A DNA stretch of 33,227 bases, from assembly GCA_030532065.1 (NCBI GenBank), contig JAUNLW010000014.1:1-33227 (forward strand). Direction: 5' to 3'. The stretch comes from Eubacteriales bacterium. Its GTDB lineage: Bacteria > Bacillota > Clostridia > Saccharofermentanales > DTU023. Both the position numbers and the translations under genes were made by a program. The notes below the pieces were generated by a model, which was not told the DNA's origin, searched no databases, and worked only from the letters and a program-made list of their open reading frames with translations. This document shows positions 23,554 through 30,764 of the stretch, in pieces (position 1 is the stretch's first letter; each line of letters starts with the position of its first letter).

Positions 23554-24258
23554 ATGGCTGGATGTTCAAGACCTAGTATCCCGGTTGTAAACCAGGAAAA
23601 ACAAGACGTAAACGAAAATATAGAAGTAAGAAATAAGGAGGAAAACAAATTGTTAGTTGGAAAACCTGCGCCGTCCTTTACGGCTCCCGCATTCTACAAT
23701 GGAGAATTTACAGAAGTTAATCTAGAAGACTATAAAGGCCAGTGGGTAATGCTCTGCTTCTACCCAGGTGACTTTACCTTTGTCTGAGCGACAGAAGTTG
23801 CAGCAGTTGCTGCTCAGAACGAAAAATTCGAAGAGCTTGGTGTACAAGTTCTGTCAGTATCAGTAGACAGCCAATTTGTCCATAAGGTTTGGAACGACCA
23901 GGAATTGAAGGCTATGGCTGGCAAAGATGTTCCCTTCCCCATGCTCTCTGACTCTTCCGGCGCAATCGGTGAATTATATGGTGTATATGACCGTGAGGCT
24001 GGTGTAAATGTAAGAGGACGCTTCATTATCGATCCGGACGGTATCATCCAGGCTATGGAAGTTCTGACTCCTCCTGTTGGCAGAAATGTCACAGAAGCCC
24101 TGCGCCAAATTAAGGCCTATCAATTAGTTCGCAAGACCCAGGGCGCGGAAGTCACTCCTTCCGGCTGGCAAGAAGGCGGTAAAACTCTGAAGCCCGGTAT
24201 TGATCTGGTGGGAAGAGTTTGGGATCAGTGGACTGTAAAGGATTCTTACGAAGACTAG
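23554..24258 (+). CDS. selenocysteine-containing peroxiredoxin (AhpC/Prx family)
   Basis: The frame from ATG 23554 (aaggagg upstream) runs to 24258 if the TGA at 23785-23787 is read as selenocysteine, giving 234 residues. The TGA falls exactly at the peroxidatic cysteine: [13 protein letters not shown], where relatives have FYPADFTFVCPTE. Both sides are in the same frame and belong to one Prx fold ([13 protein letters not shown] before; [14 protein letters not shown] and [11 protein letters not shown] after). The protein reduces peroxides in the cytosol. The usual C-terminal resolving cysteine (AEVCPANW in AhpC) is replaced, here AEVTPSGW, so this is a 1-Sec type. The only other cysteines are C4 in an unusual N-terminal extension ([12 protein letters not shown]) and one in VMLCFYP. 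A second ribosome binding site (aaggagg) before TTG 23650 could give a short form without C4. No sel genes are in the window. Confidence 0.9.
23784..23817 (+). promoter_or_regulatory. candidate bacterial SECIS element at the Sec UGA
   Basis: CTGAGC (23784-23789, containing the UGA) pairs with GCTCAG (23812-23817). An upper stem forms as GCAGC (23800-23804), loop AGTT, GCTGC (23809-23813), or alternatively AGCA/TGCT stacked on the lower stem. The apical loop has a G and lies 18-21 bases after the UGA, the distance expected for SelB-binding bacterial SECIS hairpins. It is within the coding sequence, as in fdhF-type genes. Confidence 0.7.
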
Positions 24259-24350
24259 TTACTAATAGGTGGCTAGCTGCATAGGGCTTCAACAGGCTTT
24301 CTCTGCGACTTTTAGTTGCTCTAGATAGGCTAGCAAGAAAAAAATAAAAA

Positions 24351-24411
24351 AATAAGTTGACCCCCAAAAGCTGGACCAGGCACGGATTCAGCCGGAGGGG
24401 GTCAATTTATT
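24351..24411 (+). terminator. bidirectional terminator between the peroxiredoxin and pdxS
   Basis: AATAAGTTGACCCCC (24351-24365) pairs with GGGGGTCAATTTATT (24397-24411) over 15 positions with one G-T pair, flanked by an A-run on the left. It lies between convergent genes and can end transcription from both. The wide 31-base loop and the TTGACCCCC ends also recall the ends of IS3-family elements, so an insertion scar is possible. Confidence 0.7.
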
Positions 24412-24501
24412 TATTGTGTACAACTTTTCGATCTGCTAGTAAAGCAATCACTCTTTCATCAATCACGTCGATTTATTTATTGTGTAAAGCTTTTCTATCT
24501 G
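24402..24501 (+). repeat. 34-bp direct repeat downstream of the peroxiredoxin
   Basis: 24402-24435 and 24468-24501 share TCRATTTATTTATTGTGTA and a following CTTTTC-ATCTG, separated by 32 bp. The first copy overlaps the right arm of the terminator. No coding potential is seen in this interval. Confidence 0.8.
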
Positions 24502-24510
24502 AGGCCTAAA

Positions 24511-24592
24511 TGACCTCATATGGGCCTAAACATATAATTGCCTCATATCGATCAAAAACTATAATGGCCTCATACCGACCTAAAACTATCTC
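24511..24592 (+). repeat. three degenerate copies of a ~27-bp repeat after pdxS
   Basis: Three copies of a unit like GCCTCATAYCGAYCWAAAAC (starting near 24511, 24539 and 24566) lie just beyond the pdxS stop. The period is 26-28 bp and copies are diverged. I see no stable hairpin in them. Confidence 0.65.
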
Positions 24593-24602
24593 GTAGAAAT
24601 AC

Positions 24603-25463
24603 TTACCTCTCAGCCATAATAACTTTAATCTCATCCTCGTTGAGACCGACCATGGCTTCGCCGAGGTTCTTGGATACTTCAGCCAATACTTCCGGTTTGT
24701 CGTAATTTTCAACGGCTTTAACAATAGCTTTGGCTCTCTTTTCCGGGTTGCCAGATTTGAAGATACCACTACCTACGAATACGCCTTCCGCGCCTAGCTG
24801 TCTCATGAGTGCGGCATCAGCAGGAGTGGCGACACCACCGGCGGAGAAATTGAGTACGGGTAATTTACCGTTATCATGAACGTATTTCAGCAGGTCGTAA
24901 GGTACTTGCAGCTCTTTAGCGCAGTTGTAGAGCTCATCTTCGCGTTTCGCTGTTACTTCAGCGATCTGTCTCTGAATAGTCCTCATATGTGTGACAGCCT
25001 GGACAACGTCGCCTGTACCGGCCTCACCCTTGGTCCGGATCATGGCAGCGCCTTCAGCGATTCTTCTCAGAGCTTCGCCCAGGTTGCGACAACCACAGAC
25101 AAAAGGCGTGTTAAACTTATGTTTGTCGATGTGGTAGACATTGTCGGCCGGGGAGAGTACCTCGGATTCATCAATGTAGTCCACGCTGATAGATTCCAGG
25201 ATTTGCGCTTCGACAAAATGTCCAATTCTCACTTTGGCCATAACGGGAATGGAAACTGTATCCATGATCTCCTGGATCATGGCTGGGTCACTCATGCGTG
25301 AAATACCGCCAGCCGCTCTTATATCTGCCGGAATTCTTTCCAGGGCCATAACAGCAACGGCGCCGGCAGCTTCCGCAATTTTGGCTTGTTCGGGCGTAGT
25401 TACGTCCATGATTACGCCTCCATAAAGTTTTTTGTGAACTTCATCTCTAGTGTACTTAGTCAT
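24603..25463 (-). CDS. pdxS: pyridoxal 5'-phosphate synthase, PdxS subunit
   Basis: A 286-residue (beta/alpha)8 protein that makes pyridoxal phosphate from ribose 5-phosphate, glyceraldehyde 3-phosphate and ammonia. Family motifs are all present: [13 protein letters not shown] (D20), [11 protein letters not shown], the lysine that holds the first sugar imine in VMAKVRIGH (K77), the second lysine in [11 protein letters not shown] (K145), and the phosphate-binding glycines [15 protein letters not shown] and GVFVGSGIF. The ribosome binding site ggaggttatca precedes ATG. It normally works with the glutaminase PdxT, usually the next gene; here the next DNA is repeats and a terminator, so PdxT must be elsewhere if present. 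The divergent MocR gene is its likely regulator. Confidence 0.97.
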   Translation of the reverse strand: MTKYTRDEVHKKLYGGVIMDVTTPEQAKIAEAAGAVAVMALERIPADIRAAGGISRMSDPAMIQEIMDTVSIPVMAKVRIGHFVEAQILESISVDYIDESEVLSPADNVYHIDKHKFNTPFVCGCRNLGEALRRIAEGAAMIRTKGEAGTGDVVQAVTHMRTIQRQIAEVTAKREDELYNCAKELQVPYDLLKYVHDNGKLPVLNFSAGGVATPADAALMRQLGAEGVFVGSGIFKSGNPEKRAKAIVKAVENYDKPEVLAEVSKNLGEAMVGLNEDEIKVIMAER

Positions 25464-25512
25464 TTGATAACCTCCAATGCAAGTTGTATTACTTTCATGC
25501 TCTCTACTTTAG

Positions 25513-25550
25513 TGGTATATTGATACCATTAAAAGGACCAAAACTATAAT
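25513..25550 (+). promoter_or_regulatory. pdxS / MocR divergent control region with palindromic operator
   Basis: TGGTATATTGATACCA (25513-25528) is a palindrome, two perfect 6-base arms around ATTG. It overlaps the -35 box of a rightward promoter (TTGATA 25520-25525, 19-base spacer, TATAAT 25545-25550) and the -10 region of a leftward promoter for pdxS (TTGGTC 25541-25536, 16 bases, TATACC 25519-25514). GGACC (25535-25539) is a further PdxR-like element. A regulator bound here could control both genes. Confidence 0.5.
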
Positions 25551-25584
25551 TACTGATGGGTACAGAAAATGGCCCACTTATTAA

Positions 25585-25617
25585 TAGGCGTAATTAATAA
25601 GCGTAATTAATAAGCGA
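25585..25617 (+). repeat. 13-bp tandem repeat in the MocR leader
   Basis: TARGCGTAATTAA occurs at 25585 and 25598 with a partial third copy at 25611. It lies in the 5' leader of the MocR gene, between promoter and start. Confidence 0.8.
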
Positions 25618-25707
25618 AAATTACGTGAGAGCGTGAATTATGTGAGGTTCGGTATCGACTATAGCAAGACTATTCACTACCAGTGGGTAGCTCGTATAGA
25701 GGCAAAT

Positions 25708-27318
25708 ATGGAAACCATTTGTTTTACACAGGACGAAAAGCTATACATTCAGATTTTTGAGTACTTTGTAAATGAGATCGAGGGAAAAAGAATTCATTCG
25801 GGCGACAAACTCCCGTCAATGCGGAAATTGGCTGATCATTTAGGGGTGAGCTTAAACACCGTAAAGACAGCCTATGAGATGCTTCTGGATGAAGGTTACA
25901 TTGTTTCCAGGGAGAGATCCGGCTACTATGTGGATAAAATCCTCTCGGAAAACCTCCCCAATTTAGCGGGCGAAATTGAGAATTTTTTGCCGCCTCCAGA
26001 AAAGTGCTATAAATATAATTTCAAATATTCTTTAACCGACAATTCCAGGATACCGGTTTCTGTGATTAAAAAGTGTGCTCAAGCGGCTGTTTCCCAATCG
26101 ATAGAAGTCGTTGATTATCCCAATGAAGGCATTTGGGAGCTGCGCTATGTAATTGCCAAATATTTGAAGGAACGGCGTGGGGTAATAACTTCACCGGAAA
26201 ACATCGTTGTGACCAGTGGTTTTGAGGATAACCTTTTTATCCTGAGCTCGCTCCTGCAAAAGCCTGTCTTCGCCTTGGAAAGTCCGGGCTACACGCGGCT
26301 TAGTTATAGTCTAGATTCTCTGAGACAAGATTACATCTATGTCCCCATAGATCAGTACGGCTTCTCAGTAAAAGATTTAGAAAAAACAACTGCAAACGTA
26401 GTCATAACAAGTCCTAATCACCAGTTTCCTACGGGCTTGATCACGGGTATCAGAAGGCGGCAACGTTTACTTAACTGGGCAAAAGATGACGAAAGGAGAT
26501 ACATTGTTGAAGACGATTACAACAGCGATTTTAAGTACACCGGTCGACCAATTCCGGCTCTCAAAAGTATGGACGAAACTGGATCAGTGATCCTCTCCGG
26601 CTCTTTCTCTCAGTCAGTTGGTAAGTTCCTGGGTATTTCTTATCTGGTGCTGCCGGATAGGCTTATTATGGGTGAAAACCGTTTGCATACTCCTCTGCGA
26701 CCGGTATCTCCTCCTCTTGAGCAATCTGATCCTCAACTGCCCTTACAACCGGTATCTCCGCTTTCCCGAAGTCGTGCAACTGAGCCCCTCGAGCATCATT
26801 GCGCGCAACTTCCTTTTCAACCGGTATCACCTCCTCTTGAGCAATCTGATCCTCAACTGCCCTTACAACCGGTATATCCTCTTTCCCGAAGTCGTGCAAC
26901 TGAGTCCCTCGAGCATTACTGCGCGCAATTTCCTTTTCAACCGGTATCTCCGCTCCTGCAATATACGCTCAAAGAATTTCTTGCCAGGGGTAACTTTGAG
27001 AAACATCTAAACCGCATGAACACCCTCTATAGCCGGAAAAGACGCAAGTTTTTAAAGGCCGTGAAACAAGAAGAAAATGTCGAGGTTTATGGCTCCGATG
27101 CTGGCCTTCATATCATTGTCGAACTGGATCCAGCGCACTTTGATCTAGAGCATTTTGAAGAGGTAATGGCAGAGCACGCGATTTATGCGGAAAGGGTCAA
27201 GAATTATGCCCAAGGTCCCTGGCCGGATAATGAGATAATTCTCGGTTTTGGCGGTATCAAAGAGGACAGAATAGAAGAGGCGGTAGGTTATTTTTTTAAG
27301 ATCTTACGGAAGCCGTAA
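25708..27318 (+). CDS. MocR/GntR-type regulator (PdxR-like) with repeat insertion
   Basis: 536 residues from ATG 25708 (agagg five bases upstream; GTG 25633 is an alternative). Residues about 10-80 form a GntR winged helix-turn-helix (GDKLPSMRKLADHLGVSLNTV). The rest is an aminotransferase-like domain: SPNHQFPTGLITG, VEDDYNSDF, GRPIPALKS, then EKHLNRMNTLY. In MocR regulators this domain binds PLP at a lysine in FSKSL; here the segment is SGSFSQSVGKFLGISYLVLP, with Q302 in the lysine position and the following conserved R (LRIGY) also missing. Between residues about 331 and 415 an insertion of two 40-residue repeats (RPVSPPLEQSDPQLPLQ type) lengthens the usual 450-480 residues. Given pdxS next door it probably regulates PLP synthesis, but PLP sensing by the classical imine looks lost. 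Confidence 0.82.
   Translation: METICFTQDEKLYIQIFEYFVNEIEGKRIHSGDKLPSMRKLADHLGVSLNTVKTAYEMLLDEGYIVSRERSGYYVDKILSENLPNLAGEIENFLPPPEKCYKYNFKYSLTDNSRIPVSVIKKCAQAAVSQSIEVVDYPNEGIWELRYVIAKYLKERRGVITSPENIVVTSGFEDNLFILSSLLQKPVFALESPGYTRLSYSLDSLRQDYIYVPIDQYGFSVKDLEKTTANVVITSPNHQFPTGLITGIRRRQRLLNWAKDDERRYIVEDDYNSDFKYTGRPIPALKSMDETGSVILSGSFSQSVGKFLGISYLVLPDRLIMGENRLHTPLRPVSPPLEQSDPQLPLQPVSPLSRSRATEPLEHHCAQLPFQPVSPPLEQSDPQLPLQPVYPLSRSRATESLEHYCAQFPFQPVSPLLQYTLKEFLARGNFEKHLNRMNTLYSRKRRKFLKAVKQEENVEVYGSDAGLHIIVELDPAHFDLEHFEEVMAEHAIYAERVKNYAQGPWPDNEIILGFGGIKEDRIEEAVGYFFKILRKP
26701..26951 (+). repeat. 120-bp in-frame tandem repeat inside the MocR gene
   Basis: Copies 26701-26820 and 26821-26940, plus the first 11 bases of a third. 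They are nearly identical. Each contains two CCGGTAT(C/A)-(T)CC boxes, 48 and 72 bp apart, so a shorter ancestral unit is likely. The product is proline- and glutamine-rich and inserted just before the HL-RM-LY segment of the aminotransferase domain. Confidence 0.93.
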
Positions 27319-27350
27319 ACTTTCGTATGTTCACATCATACATAGAGCAT

Positions 27351-27440
27351 TCCTTCGTTTCAGGCACGGCACACGTTATTTTATAATTTAAGTTTTACTA
27401 TATTAAGACTTCCTTGGTTTTAGGCACGGCACACGTTATT
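27351..27440 (+). repeat. 30-bp direct repeat with 60-bp period after the MocR gene
   Basis: 27351-27380 and 27411-27440 share TCCTT-GTTT and AGGCACGGCACACGTTATT, separated by 30 bp of A/T-rich DNA. No gene is seen in 27319-27593; a small hairpin TTACGG/CCGTAA lies on the MocR stop codon. Confidence 0.85.
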
Positions 27441-27593
27441 ATGAGGAATGACAACACAAGGTCAAGTGCCCGGAATTTGCTAAGAGCACCAAAAAGCTGA
27501 TGGCGTACTTGGCCGTGAGAACGAGGGATGGTTGAATTTTCAAGTTGTGGATGCCGGGCCCAGCTGTTGCAGGACCTCGCAGATCCGACTACT

Positions 27594-27905
27594 TGGATTT
27601 CCGTAGAATATGCAGGTAATGGGTGGTGTAACGGTGTTGGGCAGGCCTGATACATCTGAGTTCTGAGATTTCCCGTAAAATTTGCAAGTAGTGGGTGATG
27701 CCAACAGGGTAAAGCTGGCTTTGAAGACCCAGATAGATTGGTAATTCTGGATTCCCCGTAAAATTTGCAAGTAATGGGTGATTTTCCCACCCATTAACTG
27801 CAGATTTTACGTAGAATTTGAAAAGTCGCATCCAGATGATGTTCCACAACCGCTAAGCCCACCCATTAACTGCAGATTTGTAGCAGAAACCAAAAAGTCG
27901 AATCT
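27594..27905 (+). repeat. array 2 of the head-to-head GGGTG/CACCC repeat family
   Basis: Forward units at 27596-27624, 27666-27697 and 27751-27780 face reverse units at 27788-27820 and 27869-27895. The stretch from about 27659 to 27885 is a close copy of 9966-10190, including the unique spacers (for example GGGTAAAGCTGGCTTTGAAG), so the two loci share a duplicated block. The last forward and first reverse unit make a hairpin around 27763-27803. No coding content. Confidence 0.9.
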
Positions 27906-27966
27906 AGACGAGCACCAAGTTCAAAGGTAATTATGATCGCCAGTTGTTATTCCACAAGGCTAAGGA

Positions 27967-29256
27967 CTAAGCGCGATGGAATATAACCCAATCAATGCGT
28001 TCCATAGGTAATTCGGTGTGGCAGTGGCTGCACACTTGCACACCGGCATGTTCGGTAAACTGATGACTGCCACAATTGGGGCAGGTGAATTGATCAGGAA
28101 TGTAATGAACCGGAGTTAAGACACCATAAATTCGAGCCAGGCGTAGAGTAAACTTCTGCCGCTTGTCTTTTAGCCGCACATGCCGAACATCGCCCTTTAT
28201 GAATAAGGCATCAGCTAAACCGCAGCATTCAACAATTTCCAAATCGTTTTCTCTTTCGTAGTTGCAAAACTGTAATTGTCGGACATTGCGGCAAATGATG
28301 CCAAGTGTTTCTTCTCCGTGATTAATGACCGAAGCAGAGCCGCTGGTTGCTCCGAGTATGGCTTCGCTTCTGGCTGTGTTTGAGATGGAATGACTGGTAC
28401 TGCTAACACGCCCGTTTTTGCTTAATTTATCTGAGATTAATAATTCGGGATGTACGGCTAATAGATCATTTACGCGCTGGGTGAAAACTTCTTCGGAAAA
28501 ATCACGATCATGGGTTCTAATTTTTCTTTTTACCGCGCGATCGCGCAAAAAGTTTCGCAAGCCTTTGCCCAAAGCGTATAAAAGGAGCACTGTTAGCAGA
28601 GTACCCATGACCATAGAAAAAACTAAGCTAAGTGATTCAGTAAATTGTTCACTGGTGATGCCTGTTTCCTGTAAAATCCCTAGTGCAATAGCGGGTATAA
28701 ATATTAACCAAAGAAAGCGCAAATCACGGAAGACGGGCTCAATGAAAAATCGGGTCAACATATATTTGTAAGCTTCGGTGCAATACTCGCTTCGACAATA
28801 GGAGCAATGGTAGTTTTCACCCTCGGCTTCCAGAAGAGCGCCGCAGTTAAGGCAGTGCGGAGGGTGGTTGTTATCATAAGATAAGTCCTTATTGCTCTTG
28901 GCCACATTGCTAATAATAAAGGCATTTTTGATCTTGCGGCGGTAGCGCTTTTTGCCCTTGTTATCTAGATAAGTTTCATTAACTTTTGCTCTGGAAACAG
29001 AGAAAATCGTATCCATTTTGCCGTCAGAATATTTCCGAGCGGAGCTTTGATCTTCAAGGGATTTATCTACACTAATTTCCAGCTGCTTATGTACGCCGAA
29101 CTCGTGAAGGGTCGCAAGCTCCTTGCGGAAACGCTCTAGCTGAGAATAGCCGGCATACGCTTTTATTTCTTCCACGCTGTTATTGTCATACATTCTTCGT
29201 ATGACCGGAATAAATTGCAAATGATCAAACTCTTTAGTTAATTTTCCGAAAGACAT
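27967..29256 (-). CDS. zinc-ribbon membrane protein with TIM44-like region
   Basis: About 430 residues from ATG 29256 (gtggag upstream; the frame extends to a TTG at 29304). In order: a charged N-terminal region, a zinc ribbon CLNCGALLEAEGENYHCSYC (residues about 140-160), two membrane helices (FLWLIFIPAIALGIL and LVFSMVMGTLLTVLLLYAL), a segment DFSEEVFTQRVNDLL like that of TIM44-like domains, and a C-terminal zinc ribbon CPNCGSHQF...CSHCHTEL. Such proteins occur in Clostridia with no established role; membrane-associated protein handling or sensing is a guess. It is monocistronic on the minus strand, with repeat array 2 at its 3' end. The upstream region contains several TTGTCG elements. Confidence 0.6.
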   Translation of the reverse strand: MSFGKLTKEFDHLQFIPVIRRMYDNNSVEEIKAYAGYSQLERFRKELATLHEFGVHKQLEISVDKSLEDQSSARKYSDGKMDTIFSVSRAKVNETYLDNKGKKRYRRKIKNAFIISNVAKSNKDLSYDNNHPPHCLNCGALLEAEGENYHCSYCRSEYCTEAYKYMLTRFFIEPVFRDLRFLWLIFIPAIALGILQETGITSEQFTESLSLVFSMVMGTLLTVLLLYALGKGLRNFLRDRAVKRKIRTHDRDFSEEVFTQRVNDLLAVHPELLISDKLSKNGRVSSTSHSISNTARSEAILGATSGSASVINHGEETLGIICRNVRQLQFCNYERENDLEIVECCGLADALFIKGDVRHVRLKDKRQKFTLRLARIYGVLTPVHYIPDQFTCPNCGSHQFTEHAGVQVCSHCHTELPMERIDWVIFHRA

Positions 29257-29480
29257 CTTTACTCCACTTACATTCCCGTATCTTGGCGTATATTCCTGTC
29301 GCAAATCTGATCTACGATAATTTAGGTTGTCGAATATTTATTGCGACATGTTTATCGACAAGTTGTCGCTGTCGGTTACTTTCTAGCAAACATCGTGTAT
29401 GACGTAACGCAGATAGAATAGATCTTAGCAAAGAAATTTTTATGTCTGGGTAAAATGTAGAAAAAGTTGATATCTTCATC

Positions 29481-29508
29481 TTGTATAAAGATGCTATAAT
29501 TTATACAA
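29481..29508 (+). promoter_or_regulatory. extended -10 promoter inside a perfect inverted repeat
   Basis: TTGTATAAA (29481-29489) and TTTATACAA (29500-29508) are perfect 9-base arms around a 10-base centre that holds an extended -10 box (TGC-TATAAT, 29492-29500). A repressor dimer bound there would block the promoter of the small ORF and serine hydrolase. The rest of 29257-29480 shows no gene. Confidence 0.6.
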
Positions 29509-29529
29509 AAAATAGGAAGAGGTAGTTTT

Positions 29530-29628
29530 GTGGGTGACGTAATTAAATTAGCAAATTCGAGCACTTTGGAATCTCTGATAGAAGGATCAGGCTTTATAAG
29601 TCGCTTGATCCGGGCTTTCTGTAAATAA
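29530..29628 (+). CDS. small ORF (32 aa) ahead of the serine hydrolase
   Basis: GTG 29530 follows ggaagagg at a good distance and lies about 25 bases after the likely transcription start. The peptide begins MGDVIKLANSSTLESLIEGS and ends SRLIRAFCK, amphipathic with one cysteine. It is 14 bases upstream of the serine hydrolase start, so it could be a leader peptide or a small protein. No family recognised; support is the promoter, ribosome site and position only. Confidence 0.4.
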   Translation: MGDVIKLANSSTLESLIEGSGFISRLIRAFCK

Positions 29629-29642
29629 AGGAAATTTTTTGG

Positions 29643-30731
29643 GTGGTAAAAAAGGTGGCAAAGAAAAAATTCATCATTTTTATTGTAGTGCTATTGTCTG
29701 CCGCTTTACTGCTGGTCGGGCTTAGTCTTTACGGCAAAGCGCAGCTGGCTAAAGTCCCAGACCTTACTTTCAGCGAAGCACTTCTATACACTCTTGAAGA
29801 CAATAAGGATGCAGTGATCACAGTCGGAATAATACAAGGTGGTCAAACAACTTGGAAAGTTTACGGTGAAAACGCAAAGAAACTCCCTGACCAGTTACAC
29901 ACATATGAAATCGGTTCGTTGACTAAGACCTTTACCGCAGCCTTAATCAACCAGGCCATCGATGAGGGAAAAATAGAGCTGAATGCGACCATAGATAACT
30001 ATTTGCAACTGCCGGAGAGAAAGCATTATCCAACCATCAAGGAATTAGTCACGCATACTTCCGGCTATAAAGGTTATTACTTCGAAACGCCCATGATTGG
30101 CAACTTTTTTAGCGGTAAGAACAGCTTCAACGGCGTCAGCAGGGAAATGGTACTTGCAAGAGCAAGAAGCTTGGATCTGGACCAGGAAAACTATGACTTT
30201 AAGTATTCCAACTTTGGCTTCGCGGTTCTGGGTTTGGTGCTGGAAGCCGTATATGAATCTGATTACACTGCGCTGCTTAATGATTATGTACAGAATGATC
30301 TGGGTCTATCAGCGACAAAAATATCAGAACAAGATGGCGATTTGGGAAAATATTGGGACTGGCAGCTACACGATGCCTATATGCCAGCAGGGGCCATGAC
30401 TTCAGACATTGAAGATATGTTGCGTTATGCTCAGATGCAGTTGAATGATCCACGTTTTGGGCCATGCCATAAGAGTTTGAAAACAATTGACGACTCAACG
30501 GAAACCTTTCGAGCCTTGGGCATTAATTTAGATGAGATTGCAATGGCTTGGATTATTGATAAAGAAAACGGATTCATCTGGCATAATGGTGGAACGGGCC
30601 ATTACAACAGCTATCTTGGTTTTTGTCCTGAGACAGAAACCGCGGTAGTGATCCTCTCAAACCTGGCTTCCGGCTACCGTCTTCCGGCCACGGTGCTTGG
30701 CATAAAGCTGCTGCAAGAATTGGGTGGCTGA
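29643..30731 (+). CDS. membrane-anchored serine hydrolase, class C beta-lactamase fold
   Basis: 362 residues. A lysine-rich N-terminus and one helix (FIIFIVVLLSAALLLVGLSL) anchor it outside the cell. The catalytic SxxK is EIGSLTKTF (S92, K95), the tyrosine motif is YSN in FKYSNFGFAVLG, and the third motif is HNGGTGHYNSY (from residue 314), with H in place of K as in many penicillin-binding-protein-like esterases and D,D-carboxypeptidases. It is likely an esterase, peptidase or cell-wall enzyme rather than a resistance beta-lactamase. GTG 29643 is chosen; GTG 29658 is an alternative. The upstream inverted repeat over the promoter suggests repression control. Confidence 0.85.
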   Translation: MVKKVAKKKFIIFIVVLLSAALLLVGLSLYGKAQLAKVPDLTFSEALLYTLEDNKDAVITVGIIQGGQTTWKVYGENAKKLPDQLHTYEIGSLTKTFTAALINQAIDEGKIELNATIDNYLQLPERKHYPTIKELVTHTSGYKGYYFETPMIGNFFSGKNSFNGVSREMVLARARSLDLDQENYDFKYSNFGFAVLGLVLEAVYESDYTALLNDYVQNDLGLSATKISEQDGDLGKYWDWQLHDAYMPAGAMTSDIEDMLRYAQMQLNDPRFGPCHKSLKTIDDSTETFRALGINLDEIAMAWIIDKENGFIWHNGGTGHYNSYLGFCPETETAVVILSNLASGYRLPATVLGIKLLQELGG

Positions 30732-30764
30732 GTTGGTCTGATCTAACCTTATATTTCTGACTTC

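Noticed and set aside
23787..23905. Reading the peroxiredoxin as a pseudogene interrupted by a stop
   Set aside because: The only stop is a TGA at the catalytic position, the frame is otherwise intact and conserved, and a SECIS-like hairpin follows, so selenocysteine is the better reading.
24603..25463. pdxS as part of a pdxST operon
   Set aside because: No glutaminase-like frame follows on the minus strand; repeats and a terminator lie there instead.
26618..27010. ORFs on both strands across the MocR repeat
   Set aside because: They are shadows kept open by the 120-bp repeat, whose length is a multiple of three; the MocR frame alone continues into conserved domains on both sides.
27398..27849. 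Minus-strand ORFs of 84-130 codons in repeat array 2
   Set aside because: They consist of translated repeat units (THYLQILRG-type), overlap each other in different frames and have no start signals.
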